From the NCBI RefSeq assembly GCF_029227915.1, contig NC_079884.1, positions 13,826,001 to 13,890,000 on the forward strand: DNA of 64,000 bases, read 5' to 3'. The notes beneath the pieces are model-generated. The model was not told where the DNA came from, made no database searches, and saw nothing but the letters and a program-made list of their open reading frames with translations. Of this stretch, positions 25,090 to 36,013 are shown piece by piece (the first letter of the stretch is position 1; each line of letters opens with the position of its first letter). The position numbers and the translations under genes are program-made. The DNA is from Hydractinia symbiolongicarpus (Eukaryota > Cnidaria > Hydrozoa > Anthoathecata > Hydractiniidae).

Positions 25090-25790
25090 ACCACGAGTAT
25101 TGCACCTACCACTACGGTAATAAATGCGGTCTTGTTATCCTCGTGCTTTTGCTTCCCTTGTTTCATGTTTAGGGTGACTCGTCTTTACCGGCATGGAGCG
25201 AGCAGGATCTTGCCATTGATTTTCTCAATGTAACGGTTCACGTTTGAGGACAGCATGTAGACACTAGCCATCACGACAATGTTTACAGGGTTTTTCGCAC
25301 ACTGCAACACTTTTTGATAAGTGGTTATATCTTGCCCTACGCCTTTCGCTTTCAACACCATCGAATTTTGAAGCAGTATTTGTCTCGCTATTACGAGCCT
25401 AGAAAAGAGACTTTAGCTTACGGTTGTGGGACAAAACCCTGACTTGTGGACATGATGAAAGTTGCATAATCCCCGTCAACCTGTGGCCACAACTCTTCGT
25501 GAGTTAAATAAACTTTATCTCTAAAGTGGTAAACACTGTATGCACCATACTCACTACATACTTTGAGTAATGGTTGTTGTACTGATTAAACCTGTAATCG
25601 AATGGCATGGGTACCTTCACTATTCCGTCGCATTTAATGGTAGACATGAAACCAAAAGATACTGCTGACGAGTGGCAAGAATCCCGTCATTTGCTTAACA
25701 GAGGTGCCTAGGGTTGTAGTAGCACAATGCACTGTAAAGTTGACTCGAGTCTGCCAGAATTCTATCGCCTGCCCAACCTTCCATGCAACT
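25090..25790 (-). pseudogene. Decayed minus-strand genes of the virus-like block
   Basis: Minus-strand frames show coding-like composition. One ends in INGKILLAPCR and a stop near 25188. A second begins MKQGKQKHEDNK at about 25166 with a hydrophobic helix (TAFITVVVGAILVVL). A piece to the right encodes EYGAYSVYHFRDKVYLTHEE. The close spacing of one stop and the next start suggests compact small genes, as in virus-like elements. None is recognised. Confidence 0.35.
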
Positions 25791-25968
25791 CGTAAATGTA
25801 CGTATTAGAATCTTGCTAGGACTTGGTAAACTCTAGAAAAACTACTGTTATCTGTTGTTCACATGTACATATCTTGATGTTCAAGTCTTGTGATGCCGAA
25901 CGCTGCCATTTGCCGTGGTTCGACTTGTACATTGTTGTTGAGTTATACGAGTAAATGTTCACCTTTTT

Positions 25969-26055
25969 CAACCTCGTTCCCAGGGCATTTTGCCTTGTTG
26001 ATAAGTTGATCCGTAATAACGGCTCAGGTTCCACAAGACCCTGGGGACGAGGTTG
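25969..26055. repeat. MITE with CCTCGTTCCCAG-type ends (copy 2)
   Basis: CAACCTCGTTCCCAGGG at the left and CCCTGGGGACGAGGTTG at the right. CACCTTTTTC lies before and CACCTTTTC after the element, a possible target duplication of about 9-10 bp. It is inserted inside the decayed virus-like block and so is younger than that block. Confidence 0.8.
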
Positions 26056-26109
26056 CACCTTTTCTTCTAGAAGAAACATGCGCAAACATAGGAACAACTA
26101 CACTCTTTG

Positions 26110-26640
26110 ATGACTACCTAGGACAATGTACGAGCGTCACCTTAAAGTCGATCAGTATTAGACCTTTCTAGCTTAACATATTCATTAGCAATGATTTTAC
26201 AATCAGAGAGGTGGGGACCGATCCGAACAAAAACGCGATCCGCATCGGGTTCACTAACGGCTAATACAACATCCAAGCTATCCAGGCTCACAACACCAAG
26301 AAAGGGAATGGAAAAGTCGTAGTCTTTGTTCTGGAAAACGGTATCTGCAGGTTTACGGTAGCCAAGGTTATCACGGTGGTCATCGACAGAGAGCTGAGAG
26401 AGCTCATTATTGTTTTGCTTGTACCTAATGGTGGAAAGCTTTTTCCCGTCAGGAGATTACGATGGTACGACACTTATAGGTACTTTCGACTCAACTTGTC
26501 TGCCCCAAGCTTGATGAATAACAGTGTCTATTAGACAGTAAAAGGTTTAAGATCCTGGCTAGGCTTCGCATCAAAAGAAGCAACTTGGGGAAGTATGTTT
26601 ATATGGAATTTTGATACCCTTCTATATCTCCCTTAAAAAG
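26110..26640 (+). pseudogene. Decayed structural-type gene of the virus-like block
   Basis: Fragments in shifting plus-strand frames read KNAIRIGFTNG, VVVFVLENG, ELRELIIVLLVPNGGK, LSAPSLMNN and a segment ending in SMFIWNFDTLLYLP. The beta-rich, Trp/Phe-containing character and the place in the block would suit a capsid-type protein, but this is inference only. Several stops interrupt it. Confidence 0.35.
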
Positions 26641-26924
26641 GGTCGATAGACAGGCTTGAGTTTATGCTGACTGACGGGCTTTATACAGATACAAATATTG
26701 CTTGATTACTCTGCATATGCTTATAGAATATAGATGAGACACGAAAAACTATATCCTTCATTGCCTAGTGTGCCTGAGGATTACATTCAGCTATACAGAC
26801 TACAAAATATCTAAGAGATCGAGCAGTATTTTAGAAAGGAGGTTAAGCACATGATGGCCTAGCGAAAAAATTCAAGATGCATGCTACGTGGGTGAGATGG
26901 AGTGATCACGCCTTACTAAGAGTT

Positions 26925-27130
26925 AGCGTCATGACGGACTTGGTGTATCAGCAACAGGTTTAGGGGCAGCACTATGCAGAGCCACTGTGGGTGATATTAC
27001 TTTAGCGATGGGGGTAAGACATGGAGGATTGAAGAATGCCTTTAAGCGACTAGGTTTAAAGGCGCAAAAGCACGAGAGTTTAAGCAAAAATTTATCGTAT
27101 ATCTCATATCTAAGGCCAAAGGAGTCATAA
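26925..27130 (+). pseudogene. Decayed small Gly/Ala-rich gene of the virus-like block
   Basis: A short open plus-strand frame encodes a Gly/Ala-rich helix (GVSATGLGAALCRATVG) followed by a basic tail (LKNAFKRLGLKAQKHE), ending at a TAA near 27130. Such small amphipathic basic proteins occur among minor virion proteins of Polinton-like elements. The assignment is weak. Confidence 0.3.
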
Positions 27131-27600
27131 GTGACTACGTATTCAGTTTGATAATGCAGGAAAAACAGCGCAATACAGTGCTAAAGGAACATATGAGGCA
27201 GCGTATGGTAAACAATATCAGAGTAGAAATAAGTACACGTCTTTTTACATGTTATTTTATACGTTAAATATATTCGTCCTATAAATTAAGGGGAGCTCTT
27301 ATTGCTAAGTTGTAAAGTTTGGGGTGTGCCCAGTCTAACTTGACGCATCGACTTATTGATTAAGCGCCCATGATACTCAAGATGGCTAGCGTATGCGCGG
27401 TTTGGAAGTCACCTATCTTTTTACTGATGTTACCAATTTTGATTATTTTAGATAATTCATGCCGTAGTATATCTTTTTTGAGGTGGTAGTAGCGGAGGAT
27501 ATCTAAAGCGTGGATTTGACCGTGTGATGAAACATGTGTAACCCGAACCACATACATCAACTCCAATGGGATTGTTTAAGTTATGTCCAAGCATTCAAGC
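27131..27600. other. Right margin of the virus-like block
   Basis: A 68-codon minus-strand frame at 27360-27566 is unrecognised. No terminal inverted repeat could be matched to the left side near 21300. Confidence 0.3.
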
Positions 27601-27644
27601 AAGGAGGTTTAAAGAGAGAAGGAGATACATCTCAGTAGTTTCTA

Positions 27645-28480
27645 TTGAAACCATCCGTTGCCGATTTGCAGGTTGCTGCATTTTTTTTTTTAAATTCAAT
27701 TTTGTGAACAAAGTTTTTTGAAATCTCGCGCGCATATTATAAAAGTAACCGTTGCTCATTGTTATTTCTGCATTAATTATAAATTATTTTTTTGGCGGTA
27801 AGAGCTCGTTTGTTTTATAATTTATCGTTTAAAATCAGTTTTTAAACATTTCTGGTGTTATATGCAGAAAAAAAAGGTAAAATTAGCCTAATAAAAGGAG
27901 TATTTTTAAGAAATGATGATAAAATAAAGATAAAAACAATATCGGAAAATAAAAACGCAAAGAAATGAAAGTAAATCATCATCTAACGAAACAAGCATAA
28001 TTAGAGATAGAAACAAAAAAAATAATATTTTCTTTTGTTCTATGAAAGAAACAATAGCCGCCGATAATCAATTCTATACCGAAAATTAATTAACTTTGGA
28101 AAGAAAAAATATGTACCATTATGCAATCCCTTCTGCAGTAATATTTTTTAAATAGTTTTATCAATCTTTTAACTAACCAAGGTGCAAAGGGAGACACAAC
28201 CTGTAAATCGGCAACCGATAGAAATTGCCGAGTTGTACCTCTTTCTCTTAAACCTCCTTAAACTAACACGCTGTGCTAGAAAAGTACATACAAAAAAGTC
28301 TACATGATATAAAATTATACTATATCTCAGGGAAACAATTACATAATACAAGCTCTAAACACCATAATACAAGCTCCAAACACCAGGGTCGTTTTGCAAG
28401 TAGGGATATAAACTTTACCAGCATTAACTCTTATAGTGCAACAGAGCCAAGTGTTTTCTTTATCTTCAGTATAATTCTTA
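27645..28480 (+). repeat. Dispersed repeat R, copy A
   Basis: Closely resembles the reverse complement of 40030-40745. Shared stretches include AAATCTCGCGCG, AAAGTAACCGTTGCTCATTG and TTTAAACATTTCTGGTG, then a stretch around ACAGAGCCA. It begins with CATCCGTTGCCGATTTGC. The short frame at 28273-28548 and its counterpart at 40229-39942 are probably spurious or remnants. Autonomous partner unknown. Confidence 0.75.
28182..28257. repeat. 76-bp foldback inserted in repeat R
   Basis: AAATCGGCAACCGATAGAAATTGCCGA forms the loop of a near palindrome whose outer arms include GAGACACAAC and GTTGTACCTC. The sister copy of repeat R (around 40250) lacks this segment. TTAACTAAC lies before and TTAAACTAAC after it, which suggests a target duplication. 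The AAGGAGGTTT end also occurs at 27601 and 30821. Confidence 0.5.
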
Positions 28481-28670
28481 ACCGTTTATCAAAAGCACAT
28501 AATCATATACATTTTCTTGATCAGCGCTTTATGCTCCACACAATATAGACAACGTGAGAAAAAGGTTCTAACTTATTTTTTGTGCTGACGTTATCAAAAT
28601 TCAAATGACGCTTCTTTTTCATTTTTATTCAGTGGATTTCTCTACGGGCTTTATCGACTAGTCTATATAA
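28481..28670 (-). repeat. End of a CTAGTC-type MITE
   Basis: The reverse complement of this segment matches 41028-41240, starting ACTAGTCGATAAAGCCCGT, followed by the ATGAAAAAGAAGCGTCATTT core. It abuts repeat R, as its relative does at the other side of the region. Confidence 0.7.
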
Positions 28671-29399
28671 TAATACGTAAGTTGTGTCTTTCTGTGACCG
28701 CCAAAGTGGATATCTTTATTTTTTTTTGATGTCACCGAAAATGTTATGTCTAATTTGTTAATCTTTCTGACGTTACGGCGCGACGTCAATGCATTAAGAC
28801 CGACGTCAATGTGCTTAATAAGATTGGTGATGCCATTGCATTGTAATTATAAATTTGTGGTAACTAGGGACAACCTGAGACTGTCTTGGAATGGACGGGT
28901 TGATGACGTCATCAAAAACCTAAGCCCCAATATCTATCCGATGAAGCCAACGTATATACAAATTTTAAAAAATAATTTTTTGTGTTTAAACCCTTAAACC
29001 CTAAATATCTCCTTAGGCGTTCGTCGAAAACATATAATCCTTTACATTATTTTCCTCAGTGTCTCAACCTCTACACATTACAAACAACGCATGAAAGATA
29101 ATTATTAATTCATTTATTTATTTATCATTTTTTGGCTTCCATTAGATACAAATGGTTTTTCTGCCTAAACTAAAAATGTATATAAAAATAAAAATATAAT
29201 GAGCAATCCGTAAAATTTATTTAACAAAAATTAGTTAAAATAAAAATGTAATCACTGTAACCGCTGTACAGACAAGTAAGTAAGTAAGTTTGACATGCAC
29301 GCATCATATGAGACAGGGGGAAGCGAATATGAGAGATATTAAGGTAAAGAGCTAATAAAAGAGCTAATGAAGAAATGAATTTAAAATAAGAAAACTACT
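28671..29399. other. Repeat-related AT-rich DNA
   Basis: Includes a TGATGACGTCATCA motif at 28902-28914 like those in the element at 41028-42408, and AAGTAAGTAAGTAAG at 29275. No gene is recognised. Confidence 0.4.
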
Positions 29400-30745
29400 T
29401 GTCTTGAATAATTCTAGAAAGTGCTTTATCAAAATAATATGATCTTGCATCGATGCAGAATTTATTAAAATCTTTTTTCTTTTAAAGTTTCACCAGGAGT
29501 TCGTTATAGGTTTGGCTACCAAAAACTGAAACGTGTCCTTCTCCGTTGTAGCTAGGTCATGCTGCTTTTGTGCAGTTATGCTCGTTTGTATTCTTGACTG
29601 GTGTCCAGCGAGTTTTAGATAAACAGAAGCGTTGTTGTCGTTAATAAGTTTATAAACGAGTTTGTCAGTTGGTAGTTCAAAACGTTCTTTATTTGGTATT
29701 CATCTCAACCTCGTTTCCACGTCCTCTTCTCCACAGTAGCGACCAATAACAAAAGAAGAAGCATTCTGGAGTTCCTGTAATCGTGCAATTAAATATTGTG
29801 AAGCGTTTTTAAAAACAATAGAACCGTAATCATATTTTGACATTCTGCTAAGCTTTTTATTACACGAAAGGAGCAATTTTTTCAGTTTTCTCAAGACAGA
29901 TAACGTAGCGAAACCTTGACTTATAATTTTGTTTATATGTGGTTTTTATCATGTGACCTGGTTCTCATGACATTGACTTCGTTTTTAAGATTTTCTGTCA
30001 GAGATATCATGGATTTTACTTTGCCATGGACATAAATACTTGTATCGTCAGCTCATTTTAAGGTATAATTTTGTGAAATAGTAGACATGTCAGATACATA
30101 GTGGTTAAATAGGACTGAGCCTAATTTGCTGCATTGTGGTACTTCAAAGAAGATTGACTTGAGCGTTGATTTTATATAATCAATTTGGACGTACTGTGTG
30201 CGTTCAGTAAGGTAACTGTGAATGACACGAAGAAATTCATTGGATAGACCAAAGTTTTTTAATAATTTAAGAAAGGTTTTGAAGAATTGACTGTATCCAA
30301 AGCTTTGGAATAGTCCGCTGCTACTAACAAAGTAATTTAACCTTTATGCATTAATAATGTCATCTTTGAATTTCAATAACAATGTAGTACATGAATGTCC
30401 CTTGCGGAAACCTGATTATGTGGTTGCATTTAAAGCCTTTTCTTCAATAAACTCTGTCAATTGAGTCACTAAAACACTTTCGGGAATTTTTCACAACGTC
30501 GGTAAGATGGAAATTGGACGAGAGTCCAATGATTTTTATAAGATTATCTACTTTTGGAATAGGATGTATTTCTGCAGAATTCCAAGCGTCGGGGAAAAGT
30601 TCTTGTTCGATGCTCGTGTTGATTATGAGGGTCAGCGGTAAAGTAATATGGTCTGCTTTTATGAATTTTGCTCGTATACCGTCTGGATCGGTGGAACAAC
30701 CACTACATAATAATTTAGTTTGTTTGAAGACTTCATAATAGGTAG
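29400..30745 (-). pseudogene. Decayed LINE reverse transcriptase, second family
   Basis: The minus strand near 30500-30720 reads DPDGIRAKFIKADHI followed by EQELFPDAWNSAEIHPIPKV, the fingers motif of non-LTR reverse transcriptases. Further down, after many stops, the C-terminal segment around 29600-29900 reads KYDYGSIVFKNASQYLIARL and KLVYKLINDNNAS, common in LINE C-termini. Stops and frame changes are frequent, and no active-site motif survives recognisably. It differs from the LINE at 17040-18235. Confidence 0.75.
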
Positions 30746-31157
30746 TTTGATTTTAATTATTTTTTTTTTAATTCTAGATCACCTTAAAGACCTATTAGGT
30801 GTGTAGTGGTCATTTAAACCAAGGAGGTTTGAAAAAAGAAGGAGGTATATCTAAGCAACGTTCATTTAAATTACCGCGGTAGGTTAGAACACCTCCATCT
30901 TACTTCATCCGCCGCAGTTGCAATCAAGCGCCCGCCTGTTTTGAACAAGCGCTTGCGTATTAAAACTAGCGGCAGCCAGTTTATGTCGAAATTAGCGGGC
31001 GCATGTTTTAACTGGCGGCCGCTATTTTGAAAGAGGCGGCTACGTGTCTGAAATTCTTTTTTGGCCATCTTCTGGTCTGTTTAATATTTAGCCTGATCCG
31101 TGAAATAATCCATTTGACCATAAACACACCATTCTTGGTCGTATCTTCACTATCGCG

Positions 31158-32326
31158 ATGCATTCTTTACTGCATAAGCATGTCGCTTCTAATCAAAGCG
31201 ACAAAGGACTGGTCAAGTATTATAGCAATCAAATATTTTTGACAGTTAATGAGATGTGCAGCATATTAAATTCTGTGCACAAAAGAGCTATTACAACTCG
31301 CTGGTTGAAGTACTTGCGTCAAAAGCTTGGGCTGAAAAAACGTTCTTTCATTTCTAACCAAACTGTGCCGACATTGTTTCGAACGATCTGTTAACATTGA
31401 ACAGTAAAGTTGGTTATGGTCAAATGGCCGAATTCACCAGTCTTAAGTATATGGTACAGTTATATCGTAAGAAAAGGTCCGCGTTGTATTAAAATCCATT
31501 GATCCGGAAGGGTTTGAGGAAAGATTTAGAAACGTAATTAAACGACGAATCTATCAAACTCAGGGCCCTACCGTGAGCATCACATAGACGGAAACGACAA
31601 ACTCAAGAAATGGGGAATTTGTATACAGAAGCTAAAGATGGATTCAGTCGACTGAAAATAGCAATTAGTAACAATGATCCATTGGTTATTGGAAATTTCT
31701 ATATCGAAATCGTCAAGGAACATAAAAGTGTTCCTAAATTAGTGAGAATGGACAGGAGCAGTAAAATCATCTACATTGAAGATCTACAAGTGTTTTTCAC
31801 TGGGCGTGACGATATGACTTTCAATACGCTACTTCCACTCGCAATCAAAGGATTGAGGCATTCTGGTCACGGTTGAAAAAATTCAGGGTATCTTGCTGAA
31901 TCACATTTTTCGAAGATATGGAGAGAAATGGGCTGTTCAAGTCACATCTGGAAACGCACGCGAAAATTTGAATCTTCGTTTTGTTAGCAATTCTGAAACG
32001 CGAATAAATTTGCACACATGTAGAACACACGACATGTTCGACAATCATTATCAGCTTCTAGAGAACAACCAGATTTAATTTATGCAATTCCTACTCAAAT
32101 TGTGTACCATGACCAAGGCTTTGATGTTACTGATAGTGATATAGCCGTTGCAGAGATTGTCATGGGAATTCAGCACTGTGCTATTGCTAAGAATGTCAAA
32201 ATTCACGAATTAAATGAATGTTATTTACAAATAAAGAATTATAGAAGAGCTGTTGATGTCGAGACAGCACTCGATCTTTACGTAAAACTACTAATCCTAT
32301 TTGAGAACGAAGGATTTGACGTATAA
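31158..32326 (+). pseudogene. Degraded DDE transposase
   Basis: Plus-strand frames in succession carry an N-terminal helical region (31158-31392), then HIDGNDKLKKWG near 31590 with the first catalytic Asp. VRMDRSSKIIYIED near 31745 holds the second Asp. NQRIEAFWSRLKKF near 31850 holds the Glu. A C-terminal tail, YHDQGFDVTDSDIAVAEI, runs to the stop at 32324-32326. Frames change at least at about 31390, 31605, 31835 and 31870, so no intact enzyme is possible. The motif spacing and the FW after the Glu match the rve-type transposases widespread in cnidarian and fish genomes, the same family as those at 33643-37928. Confidence 0.7.
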
Positions 32327-33100
32327 CACCTTCATTTTGTACAAGAAATAGACAAGTATAGTTGTATACAGTATGTTTACGGTATATATCTTCTTCAATA
32401 TTAGATATTCTATCACGCATATTTATAAAAACATATTCACAAGTTAAAGGGTGGAGCTTAAACGGCAGAGATACTTCTCTCACAGTTATCAAAAAATTAT
32501 AAAGAAAAAAAATTGTATAGTCGTATAAAGTTTGCCGTTTTTGCAAGAATTGCGAAGAAAATACAACAAATTTCGTGTATGTCATGGTATGTAGCATCTC
32601 TCTTGACATCTTCAGAAAATCCTTTATGAAGTTTGAGCGTATACTTTTTTGTTAGTTATCGGTTTTTTGCATGCGTTTAGTTGGCATGTGTGTTTTCGTT
32701 TCAACTTCTGCTTCAACTCTTCAGTTCAATTTCGATAATTTTTTTTACCATCACCACTTGTTTGTATTTGGTTAACAGGCATATTTGGAAATGTCTGTCA
32801 AAACGACAACAGTTCACTATACAATAAACACATTTCCAAAAGTTTATCTTTGGTGCACAGATGAGCAATCGAATCATCAACTTGGAAATGTAAATAAACG
32901 TGTGTGTTTTTGCCGTTATGCCTATCAAAACGGCCGTGCGCTTATTTCAAGCAAGCGTCCGCCTATTTAAACAAGCGGGCGCTGATTACACTTAGCGGCC
33001 GCCTGATTTCATATAGTATAAATCACAGACTCCGTTGTTTAGTTGCAGGACCAGATTGTTCGACTCACGCGGCCTCCAGTCCTAAAAATCCGGCTGCCAG
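32327..33100. other. 3' part of the DDE element, no gene recognised
   Basis: Several short frames on both strands (for example 32196-32609 minus) show no family resemblance. The stretch 32920-33000 carries the GC-rich GCGGGCGC/GCGGCCGC patch. Confidence 0.35.
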
Positions 33101-33279
33101 TTTTGATACTTATATTCAATCGCGGCGGTTGAAGTGACATATAGTTATCCCAATCTGCCACGGTATTAAATTCTATTTAAATTTCTTTTGTTTACGCGCT
33201 CCTTTGAACCCATCCGTTGCGCCGCTTTTGCTGCATTTTTACATGCCGAGAGTGAGGCGAGAGTTTTAACGACTAAATT

Positions 33280-33460
33280 ACGATGGCCCCTATTGTTCAC
33301 TTCGCTTCTCAATAACAACACTTCTCTTCTGTATAAAAACACTTCTCTTCTGTATAAAAAACTTCTCTACTTTGATACCCAAAGTTCTCTTCCGTTCGAA
33401 ACACTTCTCTTCCAAGTGCGAAACACTTCTCTTCCAAGTGCGAAACACTTCTCTTCCATA
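33280..33460 (+). repeat. Left terminal inverted repeat with subterminal ACTTCTCTTC repeats
   Basis: After the 16-bp end, the motif CACTTCTCTTCTGTATAAAA appears twice, and AAACACTTCTCTTCCAAGTGCG-like copies follow, about seven in all. The right end carries inverted counterparts. Such subterminal repeats usually bind transposase. Confidence 0.75.
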
Positions 33461-33642
33461 AGCTCGAAAATTTCCCAGACTGAATCTGGTCCTTAATATA
33501 TGAATTTATCCAGATCTTGTTTATGAATAAATGGCACACCCCGGGCTCTGCGCATAGGAAATTTTGTACCCAGTAAAGTTTGCATAAATCCTTACGGGGG
33601 CATAACGTTTCTACAAAATTAGATTTTTCGCGGGAAAATTCC

Positions 33643-33925
33643 AAGCTATATTCTTATACGGTCCCAGAAGCGTAATACGAGATTGCTTTTTTTATCTAGT
33701 TTCCAGTCTGCAAGTTCTCTAAAAAATAACCTCCACCAACTTGGTCTGTCTTTTGAAAGTTGTGACCAAAAAGATTCGATTCTTTGATTAGCTGTTGATG
33801 TACCAACAATCAAACTGCCAGTGCCAGCATATTCGTCATTATGCTGAGATCTTAATGCAATCTCAACAGCTTCCAAAATACAGTTTTCAGTACCATCATC
33901 AGACCTTATTCTTGTTGAAAAAATA
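33643..33925 (-). pseudogene. Truncated DDE transposase, opposite strand (unit 1)
   Basis: The minus-strand frame carries RSDDGTENCILEAVE (second catalytic Asp and following Glu), then GTSTANQRIESFWSQLSKD with the catalytic Glu. It ends at a stop after LRFWDRIRI. Both the N-terminal third with the first Asp and the C-terminus are missing. It is a different transposase from the plus-strand one beside it, of the same superfamily. It seems inserted between the subterminal repeats and the TATGGTGGC stretch near 34050. Confidence 0.75.
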
Positions 33926-34253
33926 TGTCACATGGCGAGGGGACTGGTCCCGTGTAATAGACCTCACAAAAGGTTAAACTACGGACCAATGATGTAAAAT
34001 TGCGGACCAGGTTTTAGAATTCAAGTTGTAAAGAGCCACATGCAGAGAGGTGTATGGTGGCTCATTGATATCAACGTAAAAAAAGCAATAAAATGAATAA
34101 ATGTTGAAAAAAATCGTTTTTAAAAGTTCTTTTTTTTCTTTAATTATTATTTTAATTTTATTATTTTTTTAATTATTATTTATTTAAAGTAAAAATATAT
34201 AAAGTAAAAACAAAATTGTTGTATTGTTTCTCTTTCTTTTCTTTTTCTTTAAA

Positions 34254-35557
34254 ATGAAAACCGTCGACGTGGCCCATGAGTATCAAAATCAAGATCACCG
34301 GGAAGTTCCCCTTCACACCGCTGGTCTGCTTTATACGCGTAACTTATGCAGGGCTTGTTTAAATGAGACAACATGGCTGATTGTCGCAAAGATATTTCTT
34401 TGCATGAGGAACTGAAATGTTACGTAAAATGTTAACAGAATATGAAACGGTCAGAAATAGTTGACTTTGTTCGAAAGAAGTATCCACAATACTGCTGGAG
34501 GCGATTGAAATTTTTTCATATAAAGTATGTCGACAATGCAACACCTTTAACAACTGTGAGTTGCAAGGTCCTGGCAAATTACTAGGATATCGCGCCATGA
34601 ATCATAAACTCAGAACGGAACACCATATTTGTGTACCTAGGAATCTTGTAGCAGATGTGTTATTCGATTTAGATCCTGATGGAATGGGGTCTAGAAATGT
34701 GAAAAAAAGAAAAAAAACTCTGAAAAGACCGTTTACTTCTGATGGGCCAGGATGGACTTTTTCTCTTGATGGCCATGACAAAATGATGGGATATCAGAAT
34801 TCCACATTTCCTCTCGCTGTGTATGGTTGTCTAGACACGTTTTCCAGAAAAATAATTTTTCTTAAAGTATGGACGTCGAACTCTGACCCAAATTGATTGG
34901 AAACTTCTACACTGAGTATCTTCTAGAAACAAAGAAATTGCCATGTATTTACGCATGGATCGTGGAAGCGAGACTGGAGTGATGGCAACGATACATGCAT
35001 ACTTAGTTGACAAATTCTGTGATCTGGAGGACAGCACTAAGTGTATTGAGTATGGGAAATCAACCTCTAACAAAATAGAAAGATGGTGGAAGGATTTGCA
35101 TAAACGGTTCAAAAAATACTTAAAGGAGCAGTGTATGGTCTTACTATTATCCCATTTGTATGACCCGAGTTGCACATTCGATCGTAAAATGCTATCCTAT
35201 ATTTTCATTCCTGTAGTTCAAAGAGAATGCGATACATTTTGTCGTATGTGGAACTCTCATCGCATAAGGCATCAATCAGGATTAGAATTACCAACTGGAA
35301 TACCTAATCACATGTTTTCATTCCCAGAAAAATATAACGCTGAGGTCAAACATATCAACATAACTGAGGAGTCTTTGGAGGAAGTAAGTGAATTGGCACA
35401 TTTGGACAGTCTACCAAATCACTATCTCACTGAAGAAGAAGTTGAAACTTTTACTGATGTACTTCCTGATCCGCTAGGTTTAAAGTGTAATGAATTAGTC
35501 ACAGCTTTTAAGTTTTTGAAATCACAGCTTTCAATATTGCAAGGTGGAACTGCTTAA
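34254..35557 (+). pseudogene. DDE transposase with a frameshift (unit 1)
   Basis: The plus-strand frames carry a Cys-containing N-terminal region. CRQCNTFNNCELQGPGKLLG leads into a DNA-binding-like segment, followed by TFSLDGHDKMMGY with the first Asp near 34760. A one-base frame change follows near 34894. The next frame (34943-35557) carries LRMDRGSETGVMA with the second Asp, then YGKSTSNKIERWWKDLHKRF with the Glu, and a C-terminal FPEKY region. All three catalytic residues are present and only the frameshift and the frame break around 34410-34500 disable it. An intron is unlikely at the 34894 site because no GT-AG pair frames it. Confidence 0.8.
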
Positions 35558-36013
35558 TTTTTAGTAACTGGACACGTATATCAAATTATATCATTCTTTG
35601 TAACATATATATAACAAAATAACATACAAAAAGCTAATCCACTTCAAATTACGATGGCCCCTATTGTTCACTTCGCTTCTCAATAACAACACTTCTCTTC
35701 TGTATAAAAACACTTCTCTTCTGTATAAAAAACTTCTCTACTTTGATACCCAAAGTTCTCTTCCGTTCGAAACACTTCTCTTCCAAGTGCGAAACACTTC
35801 TCTTCCAAGTGCGAAACACTTCTCTTCCATAAGCTCGAAAATTTCCCAGACTGAATCTGGTCCTTAATATATGAATTTATCCAGATCTTGTTTATGAATA
35901 AATGGCACACCCCGGGCTCTGCGCATAGGAAATTTTGTACCCAGTAAAGTTTGCATAAATCCTTACGGGGGCATAACGTTTCTACAAAATTAGATTTTTC
36001 GCGGGAAAATTCC

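Larger units (their letters stand above)
30866..33170 (+). mobile_element. DDE (IS3EU/Ginger-like) DNA transposon, degraded
   Basis: The left end near 30866 (TTACCGCGGTAGGTTAG, then ACTTCATCCGCCGC) is mirrored at the right (about 33110-33170) by an imperfect inverted copy reading AATACCGTGGCAGATTG, then ACTTCAACCGCCGC. Both ends also contain unusual GC-rich patches with GCGGCCGC and GCGCCCGC. The interior has one degraded transposase gene. Target duplication was not resolved. Confidence 0.6.
33275..35645 (+). repeat. Tandem duplication, unit 1 of 2 (2371 bp)
   Basis: Every open frame and all inspected sequence recurs without change exactly 2371 bp to the right. The unit includes the left transposon end. 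Confidence 0.95.

Noticed and set aside
27601-27640. GAAGGAGATACAT as a bacterial-type ribosome binding site or vector sequence
   Set aside because: The motif recurs with variation at 28240 and 30821 as part of a dispersed genomic repeat, and no following gene is present.
27601-28259. A 659-bp element with AAGGAGGTTT terminal inverted repeats
   Set aside because: Comparison with repeat R copy B shows the right arm belongs to a separate 76-bp insertion, so the pairing is probably accidental.
33309-33644. 111-codon minus-strand frame at the left transposon end and its copy at 35680
   Set aside because: It is generated by the subterminal ACTTCTCTTC repeats; the product is a repeat artefact.
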